DNA from: Tessaracoccus sp. OS52
GTDB taxonomy: Bacteria > Actinomycetota > Actinomycetes > Propionibacteriales > Propionibacteriaceae
Length of the DNA stretch: 64,000 bases
Assembly: GCF_020687685.1 (NCBI RefSeq)
Contig: NZ_JAJEWM010000001.1
Location: 372,001-436,000 of the forward strand
Direction: 5' to 3'
Part shown: positions 45,372 to 53,672 of the stretch, piece by piece
Layout: each line of letters starts with the position of its first letter
Numbering within the stretch: the first letter of the stretch is position 1
Position numbers and translations under genes: made by a program
Notes under the pieces: model-generated
Seen by the model: the letters and a program-made list of their open reading frames with translations, nothing else
The model's database searches: none
Told to the model about the DNA's origin: nothing

Positions 45372-46694
45372 CTACTTCTCCGCGTCGGCGGCCTGCTGGA
45401 TGGCGTCGACGATGCCCTGCGGGCTCGACTGGCCCGCGAAGACCAGCGCGATCTCGTCGTTCATCGCGCCACCGATGGAGGTGCCGAATGCGGTGTCGAG
45501 GTAGAGCTGCACGCGGTCCGCTGAGTCGCGGACCTCGAGGAGGTCTGCCAGTGCGGGGTCCGAGACGTACTGGGACGCCGTCGGGTTGGTCGGCAGGCCC
45601 ATGTCGAGTTCGGCGAAGCCCTTCTGGACCTCGTCGGAGAGCAGGTACTCGACGAAGTCGACGGCCTGGTCCGGAGCGTCAGCGGGAACACCCCATGCGT
45701 CGCCTCCGCCCATCGGGAAGCTCGGGTCGCCCTCGCCGCCGTCAACGGCCGGGAAGGGGAACCAGCCGGTGGCCTCTCCCAGCCCCTGCTCGTCCTCCGT
45801 CAGGCCCTGCATCACGCCGGGTTCCCAGTGACCCGCCAGTTCCATGGCCACCTTGCCGGTGGCAAGCAGTCCGGAGGCGCTGGTGGGTCCGGCCTGGGCG
45901 ACGGTGGTCAGGTAGCCGGCGTTGAATGGCTCCTTGGCCACCAGCTCCGCGAGGCTCTCGCCGGCGCGGACGAAGCAGGGATCGGAGAAGTCGAGTTCGG
46001 AGGTTGCCTTGTCGATGACGTCGGCGCTGCACTGCCGCAGCGCGAAGTAGTACCAGTAGTGGGCCGCGGGCCACTTGTCCCCGGCTCCGACCGAGATGGG
46101 CTCGATCCCCGCCGCCTTGAGCTTGTCGATGGCGTCGTAGAGCTCAGCCATCGTCGTGGGTGGGGCATCGATGCCCGCCTGCTCGAAGAGGTCGGTGTTG
46201 TACCAGAAACCCACCACGCCGATCGAGAAGGGCAGCGCGTAGGTGCGCCCGTCGACCTGCCAGCCGGAGGCGTTGCCCCCGATGTTCTCGATGGTCTCCG
46301 GCGCGAGGTCGGTGAGGTCCTTGACCAGGCCGGCCTCCACCTTGGCGGCGAGTTCGCCGCCACCGCGTTCCATGTAGATCTCGGGGACGTCACCGGACTG
46401 CCAGGCCGCCTCGAGCTTGGTGACCATGTCCTCGTGCTGCATGGCGCTGACCTCGACCGTCACGCCCGGGTTGGCGTCCTCGAAGTCCGAGGCCACCTTG
46501 TCGTAGTAGTCCTTGCCCTCACCCGTGTTCGAGTTGTGCCACCACCTGAGGGTGACGGCCTCGCCGGGTGCGGACGTGGACTGTTCGCCGTTGGTTGGGT
46601 CCTCGCTCGCGGCGGGGTCCTCGGTGCCCGTGCCGCAGGCGGCCAGGAGCAGCGATGCGACGGCAGCGAGTCCAAGGATCTGTCGCTTCTTCAT
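45372..46694 (-). CDS. Sugar-binding lipoprotein of the ABC importer
   Basis: Extracellular solute-binding protein (family 1) of 440 residues, first gene of the operon. It begins MKKRQ with a short hydrophobic signal and the lipobox LLAAC, giving Cys20 as the lipidated residue. A Thr/Ser/Glu-rich linker precedes the binding domain, with VTLRWWHNSNTGEGKDYYD and WQSGDVPEIYMERGGGELA. The ATG at 46694 follows GGAGG; the longer frame upstream crosses the operator. With a GH3 enzyme in the same operon, the ligand is probably a beta-linked gluco- or xylo-oligosaccharide, but this is inference. Confidence 0.92.
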   Translation of the reverse strand: MKKRQILGLAAVASLLLAACGTGTEDPAASEDPTNGEQSTSAPGEAVTLRWWHNSNTGEGKDYYDKVASDFEDANPGVTVEVSAMQHEDMVTKLEAAWQSGDVPEIYMERGGGELAAKVEAGLVKDLTDLAPETIENIGGNASGWQVDGRTYALPFSIGVVGFWYNTDLFEQAGIDAPPTTMAELYDAIDKLKAAGIEPISVGAGDKWPAAHYWYYFALRQCSADVIDKATSELDFSDPCFVRAGESLAELVAKEPFNAGYLTTVAQAGPTSASGLLATGKVAMELAGHWEPGVMQGLTEDEQGLGEATGWFPFPAVDGGEGDPSFPMGGGDAWGVPADAPDQAVDFVEYLLSDEVQKGFAELDMGLPTNPTASQYVSDPALADLLEVRDSADRVQLYLDTAFGTSIGGAMNDEIALVFAGQSSPQGIVDAIQQAADAEK

Positions 46695-46712
46695 TGAAAC
46701 CTCCAGAGTCTG

Positions 46713-46732
46713 TTCGCGAAAGCTTTCGCGAA
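46713..46732. promoter_or_regulatory. 20-bp perfect palindromic operator upstream of the sugar operon
   Basis: TTCGCGAAAG at 46713-46722 and its exact inverse CTTTCGCGAA at 46723-46732 form an uninterrupted palindrome with a central GC, typical of LacI-family sites. It lies between the predicted -10 (46750-46755) and the binding-protein start, where a bound repressor would block transcription. Confidence 0.8.
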
Positions 46733-46749
46733 ACATGCAAGATGAGATT

Positions 46750-46777
46750 AGTTTAACCACGGGCCTAATTCTGTCAA
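46750..46777 (-). promoter_or_regulatory. Promoter of the sugar import operon
   Basis: On the minus strand, a consensus -35 TTGACA (46777-46772) and -10 TAAACT (46755-46750) are separated by 16 bases. The transcript would start about 50 bases before the lipoprotein ATG and cross the palindromic operator. Confidence 0.65.
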
Positions 46778-46805
46778 TCCACAGTCAGGAAGCGTTACTC
46801 GACTG

Positions 46806-46835
46806 TTGCCAACCACCGAAAAGTTTCGCTAAGAT
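46806..46835 (+). promoter_or_regulatory. LacI-family gene promoter with overlapping second operator
   Basis: TTGCCA (46806-46811) and TAAGAT (46830-46835), spaced 18 bases, lie 7 bases before the GTG at 46843, so the transcript is probably leaderless. GAAAAGTTTCGCTAA at 46818-46832 resembles 12 of 15 positions of the upstream operator (GAAAGCTTTCGCGAA) and covers part of the -10, which suggests autoregulation. Confidence 0.58.
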
Positions 46836-46842
46836 TCCAGAT

Positions 46843-47880
46843 GTGACTCTAGTGAAGGGCGCCCGCACGCGCTTGGATGACGTGGCCAGACGAGCCGGGG
46901 TGTCGCGTGCGACGGCGTCGAAGGCGGTGAACGGCCGTGCTGACGTGTCCCCCGGGACTCGTGCGCGGGTGCTCGCCGCTGCGCAGGAGCTCGGTTACGA
47001 ACCAGCCGCGGGGGAGCAGAAGGGCGATTACCCCCTCATCGCCCTCGTCGCGGACAACTTGACCAGCACCTACACCTTGGACATCCTCCGCGGCGCGGCG
47101 ACCGCCGCCATGTCCCAGGGGGTCGCTCTTGTCTCCCTGTACACGCCCCCCTCCCGGACGCGGCATCAGGCGGTGCCGCTGGAGGATGCTTGGTTCGACA
47201 TGGTGAAGGCACAGGACTACGTGGGCGTGATCGTGGTGACCTCGAGGCTGACGTCCCGGCAGTTGGCCAAGGTCCGTGAACTCGGGATCGCGCTCGTTGC
47301 GATCGACCCCGCAAACGCCATCCCCCCGGACTTCACCAGCATCGGCGCCACCAACTGGAACGGCGGAGTCGAGGCCACCCAGCACCTGGTCGACCTCGGC
47401 CATCGCCGGATCGGGTTCGTGCGGGGTACCGCGGGGTCGGTCCCGGCCACGGAGCGGCTGCAGGGGTACCTGTCCGCACTCAGCATGAACGAACTGCCGC
47501 ACGACCCACGGCTCGTGGCCGGGGACGCCTTCACGCACGAGGGCGGTCTTCGTGCCGGGCGCGAACTCCTGTCCCTGCCGGAGGACATCCGCCCGAGCGC
47601 CATCTTCGCGTCCTGCGACGACGCCGCACTGGGCGTGTTCGAGTCGGCGCGCCAACTCGGTCTCTCCGTCCCCGGCGACGTCAGTGTGGTCGGCTTCGAC
47701 GACACATTGATCGCCGGGCTCGCGACGCCGGGCCTCACCACGGTCCGCCAGCCGTTGGAGGACATGGGGTCGGCTGCGGTTCGGTCCCTGATGGACCGGC
47801 ACGCCGGACGCCCCACCACCACCGGCCCCATCCGGCTGGCGACCAACCTGGTACTGCGGGGTTCCACCCGGGAACTGTGA
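46843..47880 (+). CDS. LacI-family transcriptional regulator of the sugar locus
   Basis: DNA-binding repressor of 345 residues. The N-terminal helix-turn-helix reads RLDDVARRAGVSRATASKAVNG (about residues 10-31, cited by range), followed by the hinge ARVLAAAQELGYEPA. The periplasmic-binding-like effector domain includes HLVDLGHRRIGFVRG, AIFASCDDAALGVFESARQLG and GDVSVVGFDDT. GTG 46843 is preferred because a promoter abuts it; GTG 46852 is possible. It is divergent from the ABC importer/GH3 operon, and the two visible operators fit control of both directions. The effector is probably the imported sugar. Confidence 0.93.
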   Translation: MTLVKGARTRLDDVARRAGVSRATASKAVNGRADVSPGTRARVLAAAQELGYEPAAGEQKGDYPLIALVADNLTSTYTLDILRGAATAAMSQGVALVSLYTPPSRTRHQAVPLEDAWFDMVKAQDYVGVIVVTSRLTSRQLAKVRELGIALVAIDPANAIPPDFTSIGATNWNGGVEATQHLVDLGHRRIGFVRGTAGSVPATERLQGYLSALSMNELPHDPRLVAGDAFTHEGGLRAGRELLSLPEDIRPSAIFASCDDAALGVFESARQLGLSVPGDVSVVGFDDTLIAGLATPGLTTVRQPLEDMGSAAVRSLMDRHAGRPTTTGPIRLATNLVLRGSTREL

Positions 47881-47896
47881 CCCGGGGCCACCGAGG

Positions 47897-49846
47897 TCAC
47901 CAGATGGTGACCCGCTCCGCGGGGTCGAGCCAGAGCGCGTCTTCCTCGGTGACGCCGAAGGCCTCGTGGAAGGCGTCGAGGTTGCGCACGATCTGGTTGC
48001 AGCGGAACTCCGACGGCGAGTGCGGATCCGTGGCCAGCCGCTGCTTGACCGCCTCCGGACGCACCTTGCTGCGCCATGCCGCCGCCCAGCCGAGGAAGAA
48101 GCGTTGGGCAGGGGTGAGGCCGTCTATGGGTTCGCCAGCCGGATCGCCCCCGGAGAGCAGCCACGCCTGATAGGCGATGCCGAGCCCGCCCAGGTCACCG
48201 ATGTTCTCTCCGATGGTGAGCTCGCCGTTGATGGTCTGGCCGTCGGCGCCCTCGGGTGAGAGCACCTCGTACTGTCCGATCAGGGCGCGGGTGCGGGCCT
48301 CGAACGCCTCTCGATCCTCCTGCGTCCACCAGTCGCGGAGCCGGCCATCGCCGTCGGCAGTGGAGCCCTTGTCGTCGAAGCCGTGTCCGATCTCGTGGCC
48401 GATGACAGCTCCGATCGCGCCGTAGTTGACCGGGTCGTCGGCCTCCACGTTGAAGAACGGCGGCTGCAGGATGGCAGCGGGGAACACGATCTCGTTGCGC
48501 AGCGGGTGGTAGTAGGCGTTCACCGTCTGCGGGTACATCAGCCACTCCTCGGGGTCCATGGGCCCGCCGAGCTTGGAGAGTGTCCAGTCGAGGTCGAAGG
48601 AATGGATGGCCAGGACGTTGCCCACCAGGTCCTCGGAGTTGACCCTGAGTGCGGAGTAGTCGCGCCACTTGCTCGGGTAGGCGACCTTGGGCTTGAACTT
48701 CGACAGCTTGTCCAGGGCCTCGGCCCGGGTGGCGTCGGTCATCCAGCCGAGCTTCTCGATGGAGCGCCGGTACGCCTCGAGCAGGTTGGCGACCAGTTCG
48801 TCCATGGCCTCCTTGGCCGCGGGGGGGAAGTGGCGCTCCACGTAGACCTTGCCGACCGCCTCGCCGATCGCGCCTTCCACGAGAGCGACGCCGCGCTTCC
48901 AGCGGGGGCGGAGCTCCTCCGTGCCCTGCAGCGTCTTCTCGTAGAAGTCGAACCTGGCATCGACGAAGTCCTGCGAGAGGTACGGCGACAGTCCGGCGAT
49001 CGCCTTCCAGCGCGCCCACGACTTCCAGGCCTCCAGGGGCTGGGACGTGACCAGGTCCCCGGCCGCCTCATCGAACGACGGCTGGCACGCCACGACGTCG
49101 GCGACCTTGTCCAGCGGGAGGTGGGCACCGGCGGCGAACTCATCCCAGTCGATGCCCACCGCCGTCGCCGTGAACTCCGCCCACGTCATCGGGTTGTACA
49201 TCTGGCGCAGGTCCCGCCTGCGAACCTTGTCCCAGTGGTGCGCGGCGATCTCGGTCTCGAGCTCGAACACGGCCTCGGCCTGCTCCACGGCGTCGCTGAA
49301 GCCAGCCAGTTCGAAGACAGTCTGCAGGTGTGCGCGGTAGGCCTGCCGCGTCTCGGCATGCTTGTCCTCGCGGTAGTAGGCCTCGTCCGGAAGCCCCAGC
49401 CCCGCCTGCTCGGCGAACATCACGTAGCGCTGGGGGTTGCCCGGATCGGACTCCTCGCCGAAGGCGATCAGGGAGGAGAACCCATTGCGCAGGTTCCATC
49501 CCAGGTGACGCGAGAGGTCCTCGACGCCTGTGATGTCGGAGATCTTGTCCAGGATGGGGTGGAGGGGGGTGGCGCCCAGGGCCTCGACCCGCTCGGTGTC
49601 CATGAACGACGCGTACAGGGCCGCGATCTTGCCGGCCTCGGAGTCCGGGTCGTCGGCGTCCAGTTCGACGATGATCTCCTGGACCTGCCGCTCCGAGACG
49701 TCGCGGAGATCCGTGAAGCCGCCCGCCACCGACTTGTCGGGGTCGATCTCGACGGTGCGCAGCCAGGTACCGTTGGCGTGGCGGAAGAGGTCGTCCTGGG
49801 GGCGGATCGACGGGTCGAAGTGATCGAAGTTGAGCGCGGCGGTCAT
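47897..49846 (-). CDS. M13-family zinc metallopeptidase (neprilysin-like)
   Basis: Endopeptidase for small peptides, 649 residues. The zinc site is HEIGH (residues 484-488, in AVIGHEIGHGFDDKGS) with the third ligand in GENIGDLGGLGIAY. The N-terminal M13 domain begins FDHFDPSIRPQDDLFRHANGTWL (cited by ends). There is no signal peptide or membrane anchor, so unlike mammalian neprilysin it is probably cytoplasmic. The C-terminus VTIW with an upstream CNQIVRNLDAFHEAFGV matches the family. A TAGGCT hexamer 7 bases before the ATG suggests a leaderless message. Confidence 0.93.
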   Translation of the reverse strand: MTAALNFDHFDPSIRPQDDLFRHANGTWLRTVEIDPDKSVAGGFTDLRDVSERQVQEIIVELDADDPDSEAGKIAALYASFMDTERVEALGATPLHPILDKISDITGVEDLSRHLGWNLRNGFSSLIAFGEESDPGNPQRYVMFAEQAGLGLPDEAYYREDKHAETRQAYRAHLQTVFELAGFSDAVEQAEAVFELETEIAAHHWDKVRRRDLRQMYNPMTWAEFTATAVGIDWDEFAAGAHLPLDKVADVVACQPSFDEAAGDLVTSQPLEAWKSWARWKAIAGLSPYLSQDFVDARFDFYEKTLQGTEELRPRWKRGVALVEGAIGEAVGKVYVERHFPPAAKEAMDELVANLLEAYRRSIEKLGWMTDATRAEALDKLSKFKPKVAYPSKWRDYSALRVNSEDLVGNVLAIHSFDLDWTLSKLGGPMDPEEWLMYPQTVNAYYHPLRNEIVFPAAILQPPFFNVEADDPVNYGAIGAVIGHEIGHGFDDKGSTADGDGRLRDWWTQEDREAFEARTRALIGQYEVLSPEGADGQTINGELTIGENIGDLGGLGIAYQAWLLSGGDPAGEPIDGLTPAQRFFLGWAAAWRSKVRPEAVKQRLATDPHSPSEFRCNQIVRNLDAFHEAFGVTEEDALWLDPAERVTIW

Positions 49847-49853
49847 GGGCGCC

Positions 49854-49859
49854 AGCCTA
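49854..49859 (-). promoter_or_regulatory. Leaderless -10 element for the M13 peptidase gene
   Basis: TAGGCT on the minus strand, 7 bases before the ATG at 49846. Confidence 0.42.
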
Positions 49860-49911
49860 TCGGCCGCACTCAAGCCCCGAGCGGCAACCGGCTGCGAGCC
49901 GCCGGCTGCTG

Positions 49912-49941
49912 TTGCCACTCGCGGCCGTTGCGCAGTACGTT
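49912..49941 (+). promoter_or_regulatory. Candidate promoter of the GT2 gene
   Basis: TTGCCA (49912-49917) and TACGTT (49936-49941) are separated by 18 bases. A GGAGG ribosome site at 49966-49970 precedes the GTG at 49977. Confidence 0.4.
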
Positions 49942-49976
49942 CACCTCCGGGGGGGAACCCGAGTTGGAGGACCATT

Positions 49977-51353
49977 GTGGGCCGTTTCGTGTTCCATTTG
50001 CTGGCGTATGCCGCGACGGCCCTGGTCGTCTACTTCTTCCTCACCCGGCACGCCCGTCCGGCAGAGGAGCTGCTGTTCGTCCGATGGCTGCTGGTGGCGC
50101 TGTTCGCGCCGTCGCTGGTCCGCTACGCCATCCAGCTGTTCGTGGCGCCGTGGTACGAGTTCGTCATGGGAAGGCGCCGCAAGCGCCGTCTGGAATCGTC
50201 GTCCGGGCCGCCGCCCCGGCCGCTGGTCAGCGTGCTGGTCCCGGCCTGGAACGAGGAGGTCGGCATCCAGACAGCAGTGCGCTCCATCCTCGACAGCGAC
50301 TACCCCGAACTCGAAGTGGTCGTCGTCGACGATGGCTCGACAGATGCGACGGGCGAACGGCTGGCCCAGCTGGCCGCCACTGAGGGCACGCGGGGCAGAC
50401 TCGTGGTTCACCGCCAGGACAACGCCGGCAAGTCCCGTGCCCTGAACACCGCGCTTGGCCTGGCCCGGGGCGAGATCATCATCACCATCGACGCCGACTC
50501 CGTCGTCGATCGCGAGGCGGTCACGCGCATCGTGCGCCTGTTCGAGGACGAGCGGGTGATGTCGGTGGCCGGCAACGTCAAGATCGGGAACCGGGCCAGC
50601 GCCATCGGCCTCCTGCAGCAGCTCGAGTACCTCTACGGGTTCTACTTCAAGAAGGCCGACTCGCTGCTGAACTCCATCTACATCGTCGGCGGCGCGGCCG
50701 CAGCCTACCGGCGCCGCGTCTTCGAGGAGCTGGGTGGTTTCGACGAGACCATCATCACCGAGGACATCGAGCTGTCCACCCGGATCCAGGACGCCGGGAA
50801 GGTCATCCAGTACGCTCCCGACGCAGTCGTGTGGACCGAGGGCGCCGCCGAGTTGCACAGTCTGGCTCGCCAGCGGTTGCGGTGGAAGTTCGGACGACTG
50901 GTCACTTTCTGGCGCTACCGGCACATGTTCTTCAGCCTGAGACGCCATCACAGCAAGCTGCTGACCCTCCTCATCCTGCCTGTTGCCGTGCTCTCGGAAG
51001 TTCTGCTGCTGTTCGAGGTGTTCCTCCTGGCGCTCCTGTACGCCTACACCTTCCGGACCAACGACTTCCTGCCACTGATCGTCTACATGTGTCTGGTGAC
51101 CGTGGTGATCACGGTGCAGGTGCTCACCGACCCCAAGCGGCGGGAGAACCTGAACCTGCTGCTCATCGCGCCCGGGGCCTGGCTGCTGATCTACTGCGTC
51201 GACGCCGTGGAACTGCAGGCGCTGGTGCGCAGCCTCTGGCGGCTCTCGCGACGCAAGGGCCTGGAGTGGCAGCGCTGGCGGCGGGTCGGGGTGTCCCAGG
51301 CCGCGCCCCGCCGAGCACTTCCGGAGGATGATGACGTCAACGGTCCCAGGTGA
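49977..51353 (+). CDS. Processive family 2 glycosyltransferase, membrane-bound
   Basis: Polysaccharide synthase-like enzyme of 458 residues. Two N-terminal helices precede a cytosolic GT2 domain with LVPAWNEEVGIQ, DDGSTD (118-123), DADS, the catalytic TEDIEL (261-266) and the acceptor motif QRLRW (299-303). Three or more C-terminal helices follow. This arrangement matches PgaC/IcaA, hyaluronan and cellulose synthases. The exact sugar is not evident; poly-N-acetylglucosamine-type is plausible. No accessory pga/ica/bcs genes flank it. The GTG start follows GGAGG. Its 3' end overlaps the convergent membrane-protein gene by 17 bases. Confidence 0.85.
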   Translation: MGRFVFHLLAYAATALVVYFFLTRHARPAEELLFVRWLLVALFAPSLVRYAIQLFVAPWYEFVMGRRRKRRLESSSGPPPRPLVSVLVPAWNEEVGIQTAVRSILDSDYPELEVVVVDDGSTDATGERLAQLAATEGTRGRLVVHRQDNAGKSRALNTALGLARGEIIITIDADSVVDREAVTRIVRLFEDERVMSVAGNVKIGNRASAIGLLQQLEYLYGFYFKKADSLLNSIYIVGGAAAAYRRRVFEELGGFDETIITEDIELSTRIQDAGKVIQYAPDAVVWTEGAAELHSLARQRLRWKFGRLVTFWRYRHMFFSLRRHHSKLLTLLILPVAVLSEVLLLFEVFLLALLYAYTFRTNDFLPLIVYMCLVTVVITVQVLTDPKRRENLNLLLIAPGAWLLIYCVDAVELQALVRSLWRLSRRKGLEWQRWRRVGVSQAAPRRALPEDDDVNGPR

Positions 51354-52623
51354 CCACTACGTCGGAGGCATCCCGGCCGAGCATCGTCGCGCTCACGCGA
51401 ACGATTCGGGAGATGTCGTTGTTGCCGGAGTTGCGACCGTCGGTGTAGTCCATCACCACCCGGTAGTCGAGCGGGACAGTCGCGGTGGCGACGGCCTGGT
51501 CGTCGGAGAACAGGGTGGGGCTGAAGGACTGCCACGGGTCGTTCAACAGGGTCCACTTCACGCTCCCGGGAGTGACCGGCTTGTTGGCGCGGATGGCGTT
51601 GGGGCAGCCCGTGGGGGTCAGTTCGCTGGTGGCCATGCACTTCGACAGCGAGGCGCGCGCCGCGCGTTGCAGGGCTTCGCGGCCCTCCGCCGTGAGCTGG
51701 GGATTCACCGGGAACGCAGTCACGTCGGTGTAGGCCAGGGACTGGATGCGAAAGCTGTTCGACTCCGGGTAGGTGATGAACGGCAGGTTGGTGCTCAGCG
51801 TGTAGGTGCCCGGCACCACTTCCAGGGGGATGGTGTGGTCGGCCTCCGCGCCGTTGATGAACATCGGGAGGTTGTCGCCGCCGGCCACCTGGGTGAGCAC
51901 GGTGACCGTAGTGCGCGCAAGCTGGTAGTCACCAGTGTCGAGCCGGATGACCCGGATACCCGTGCTCACCTGCTCCCCGGCGAGGTCGTAGCGCACCTCC
52001 ACCTCCGACGCGAGCGGGTCCTCGGTCAGGATGGTCAGGTTGCTCGGCCGCGACGCCTCGGGCATGCGGGCGTGGTTCTCCGGGCTGAGCAGCAGCATGG
52101 ATCCCGTGCCGCCAGGTGGGCCGTAGGTGAGGGCCGACTCGATGTCGCCCGCAGCCAGTGCCTCGAAGTATCCGCGCACTGCATCGTGTGGCGTTCGCAG
52201 CACCTCGCGCGACGCCGTCGCGGAGGCGGACACGACGGTCTCAGGGTCCGGCGCGACGTTGCGCAGGAACCGCACGTAGAACAGACCTCCTGCCACGCCC
52301 AGCACCATCACGCTGACCAGCGTGATCAGCACCGCCTTCAGCGGAAACGGCCGCGCGGTGGGGCCGTCGGTGTCCACCTCCGGGGCGTCGAAGCGCCTGG
52401 AGTCGCGGGCACGGCTCAGGACCGACTGCATCGCGATCGCGTCGAAGGACCGCTCGTCGGTTCCGGCAGGGATCGGGCGGATGACGCCGGCGTCGGGCCG
52501 GGGAGGCGTCGCCTGGGACTGGGCGTCCTCCCCAGAGAGGTCTCGGGGTGGTACCGGCGTCTGGTGCCCGTCAGGTCGTGGGGGGTAGCTGCCCGGGGTG
52601 GGCTGCCAGCCGCCTGCGGTCAT
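51337..52623 (-). CDS. Membrane-anchored protein of unknown function coupled to korB
   Basis: I do not recognise a defined family. The 428-residue protein has a Pro-rich cytoplasmic N-terminus of about 93 residues (PTPGSYPPRPDG and similar), one membrane helix at about 94-116 (AVLITLVSVMVLGVAGGLFYV), and a long extracytoplasmic part. A segment VRGYFEALAAGDIESALTYG resembles the NTF2-like or DUF4878-type folds seen in actinobacterial surface proteins. Two later cysteines (SKCMATS and TGCPNA) could form a disulfide. The ATG overlaps the korB stop (ATGA), so it is translated with korAB despite no obvious link to 2-oxoacid metabolism. Confidence 0.7.
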   Translation of the reverse strand: MTAGGWQPTPGSYPPRPDGHQTPVPPRDLSGEDAQSQATPPRPDAGVIRPIPAGTDERSFDAIAMQSVLSRARDSRRFDAPEVDTDGPTARPFPLKAVLITLVSVMVLGVAGGLFYVRFLRNVAPDPETVVSASATASREVLRTPHDAVRGYFEALAAGDIESALTYGPPGGTGSMLLLSPENHARMPEASRPSNLTILTEDPLASEVEVRYDLAGEQVSTGIRVIRLDTGDYQLARTTVTVLTQVAGGDNLPMFINGAEADHTIPLEVVPGTYTLSTNLPFITYPESNSFRIQSLAYTDVTAFPVNPQLTAEGREALQRAARASLSKCMATSELTPTGCPNAIRANKPVTPGSVKWTLLNDPWQSFSPTLFSDDQAVATATVPLDYRVVMDYTDGRNSGNNDISRIVRVSATMLGRDASDVVVTWDR

Positions 52624-53672
52624 GAGGCGCTTGCCTCCCAGGTGTCGGTGCCGGTGATCAGGTCGGCCAGCGCGGCGCCCCGGTCCTCTGCCCGGACCTG
52701 GTCGATCTGGTCGCGCAGCAGGTCGTCGTAGGCCGGGCGGCTGACCCTCCGGAAGATCCCTACCGGTGCCTGGCGCATGACACCGGACTCGGTCAGCCGG
52801 GACAGTGCGAAGGCCTGCGAGGGGTCGTTGCGCTCCGCGTCGTGGACGACGATGCGCGCCGGATCCACGTCTGCGGTGTCGGCCACCACCAGGTCGTGGT
52901 CGTCATTTCGGGCGACGCAGAACCGGCCGTCGCGACCGAAGGTGATGGGCTCCCCGTGGCGCAGTTTGATCAGGAGGTCCTCCTTCTCCGGGCCCTTGAG
53001 GCCCTCGAAGGCGCCGTCGTTGAAGATGGGGCAGTTCTGGTAGATCTCCACCAGTGCCGCCCCGCGGTGCTGCGCGGCGGCCGTCATCACCTCGGTGAGC
53101 TGTGCGCGGTCGGAGTCGATGGCCCGGGCGACGAAGGTGGCCTCGGCGCCCAGCGCCAGCGAGATCGGGTTGAAGGGCGTGTCGAGCGAACCGTAGGGCG
53201 TCGAACGGGTGATCTTGCCCACCTCGGAGGTGGGGGAGTACTGGCCCTTGGTCAGACCGTAGATCTCGTTGTTGAACAGCAGGATGGTGAGGTTGACGTT
53301 GCGGCGCAGGGTGTGGATCAGGTGGTTGCCGCCGATGGACAGCGAGTCTCCGTCGCCGGTCACGACCCAGACGTTGAGGTCAGGCCGGGTGCTGGCAATG
53401 CCCGTCGCGATGGCCGGGGCCCGGCCGTGGATGGAGTGCATCCCGTAGGTGTCGACGTAGTAGGGGAACCGGGCCGCGCAACCGATGCCCGAGATGATCA
53501 CGGTGTTCTCGCGGCGCAGGTTGAGGCTGGCCATCATCGACTGGAAGGTGGACAGGATGGCGTAGTCACCGCACCCGGGGCACCAGCGGACCTCCTGGTC
53601 GCTGGTGTAGTCCTTCTTGGTGTTGGGCTGCAGGGCGATGGGTACGCCCCGCAGGCCGGTCAGCTCGGTCAC
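52620..53672 (-). CDS. korB: 2-Oxoacid:ferredoxin oxidoreductase beta subunit
   Basis: TPP-binding subunit of a 2-oxoglutarate-type ferredoxin oxidoreductase, 350 residues. It has WCPGCGDY and SGIGCAARFPYY (Cys residues of the [4Fe-4S] site), the TPP/Mg motif VVTGDGDSLSIGGNHLIH, NNEIYGLTKGQYSPTS, and EIYQNCPIFND. It oxidatively decarboxylates 2-oxoglutarate to succinyl-CoA and reduces ferredoxin. The GTG start overlaps the korA stop. The alpha-gamma fusion upstream and this beta subunit together match actinobacterial KorAB. A pyruvate specificity cannot be wholly excluded. Confidence 0.92.
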   Translation of the reverse strand: MTELTGLRGVPIALQPNTKKDYTSDQEVRWCPGCGDYAILSTFQSMMASLNLRRENTVIISGIGCAARFPYYVDTYGMHSIHGRAPAIATGIASTRPDLNVWVVTGDGDSLSIGGNHLIHTLRRNVNLTILLFNNEIYGLTKGQYSPTSEVGKITRSTPYGSLDTPFNPISLALGAEATFVARAIDSDRAQLTEVMTAAAQHRGAALVEIYQNCPIFNDGAFEGLKGPEKEDLLIKLRHGEPITFGRDGRFCVARNDDHDLVVADTADVDPARIVVHDAERNDPSQAFALSRLTESGVMRQAPVGIFRRVSRPAYDDLLRDQIDQVRAEDRGAALADLITGTDTWEASAS

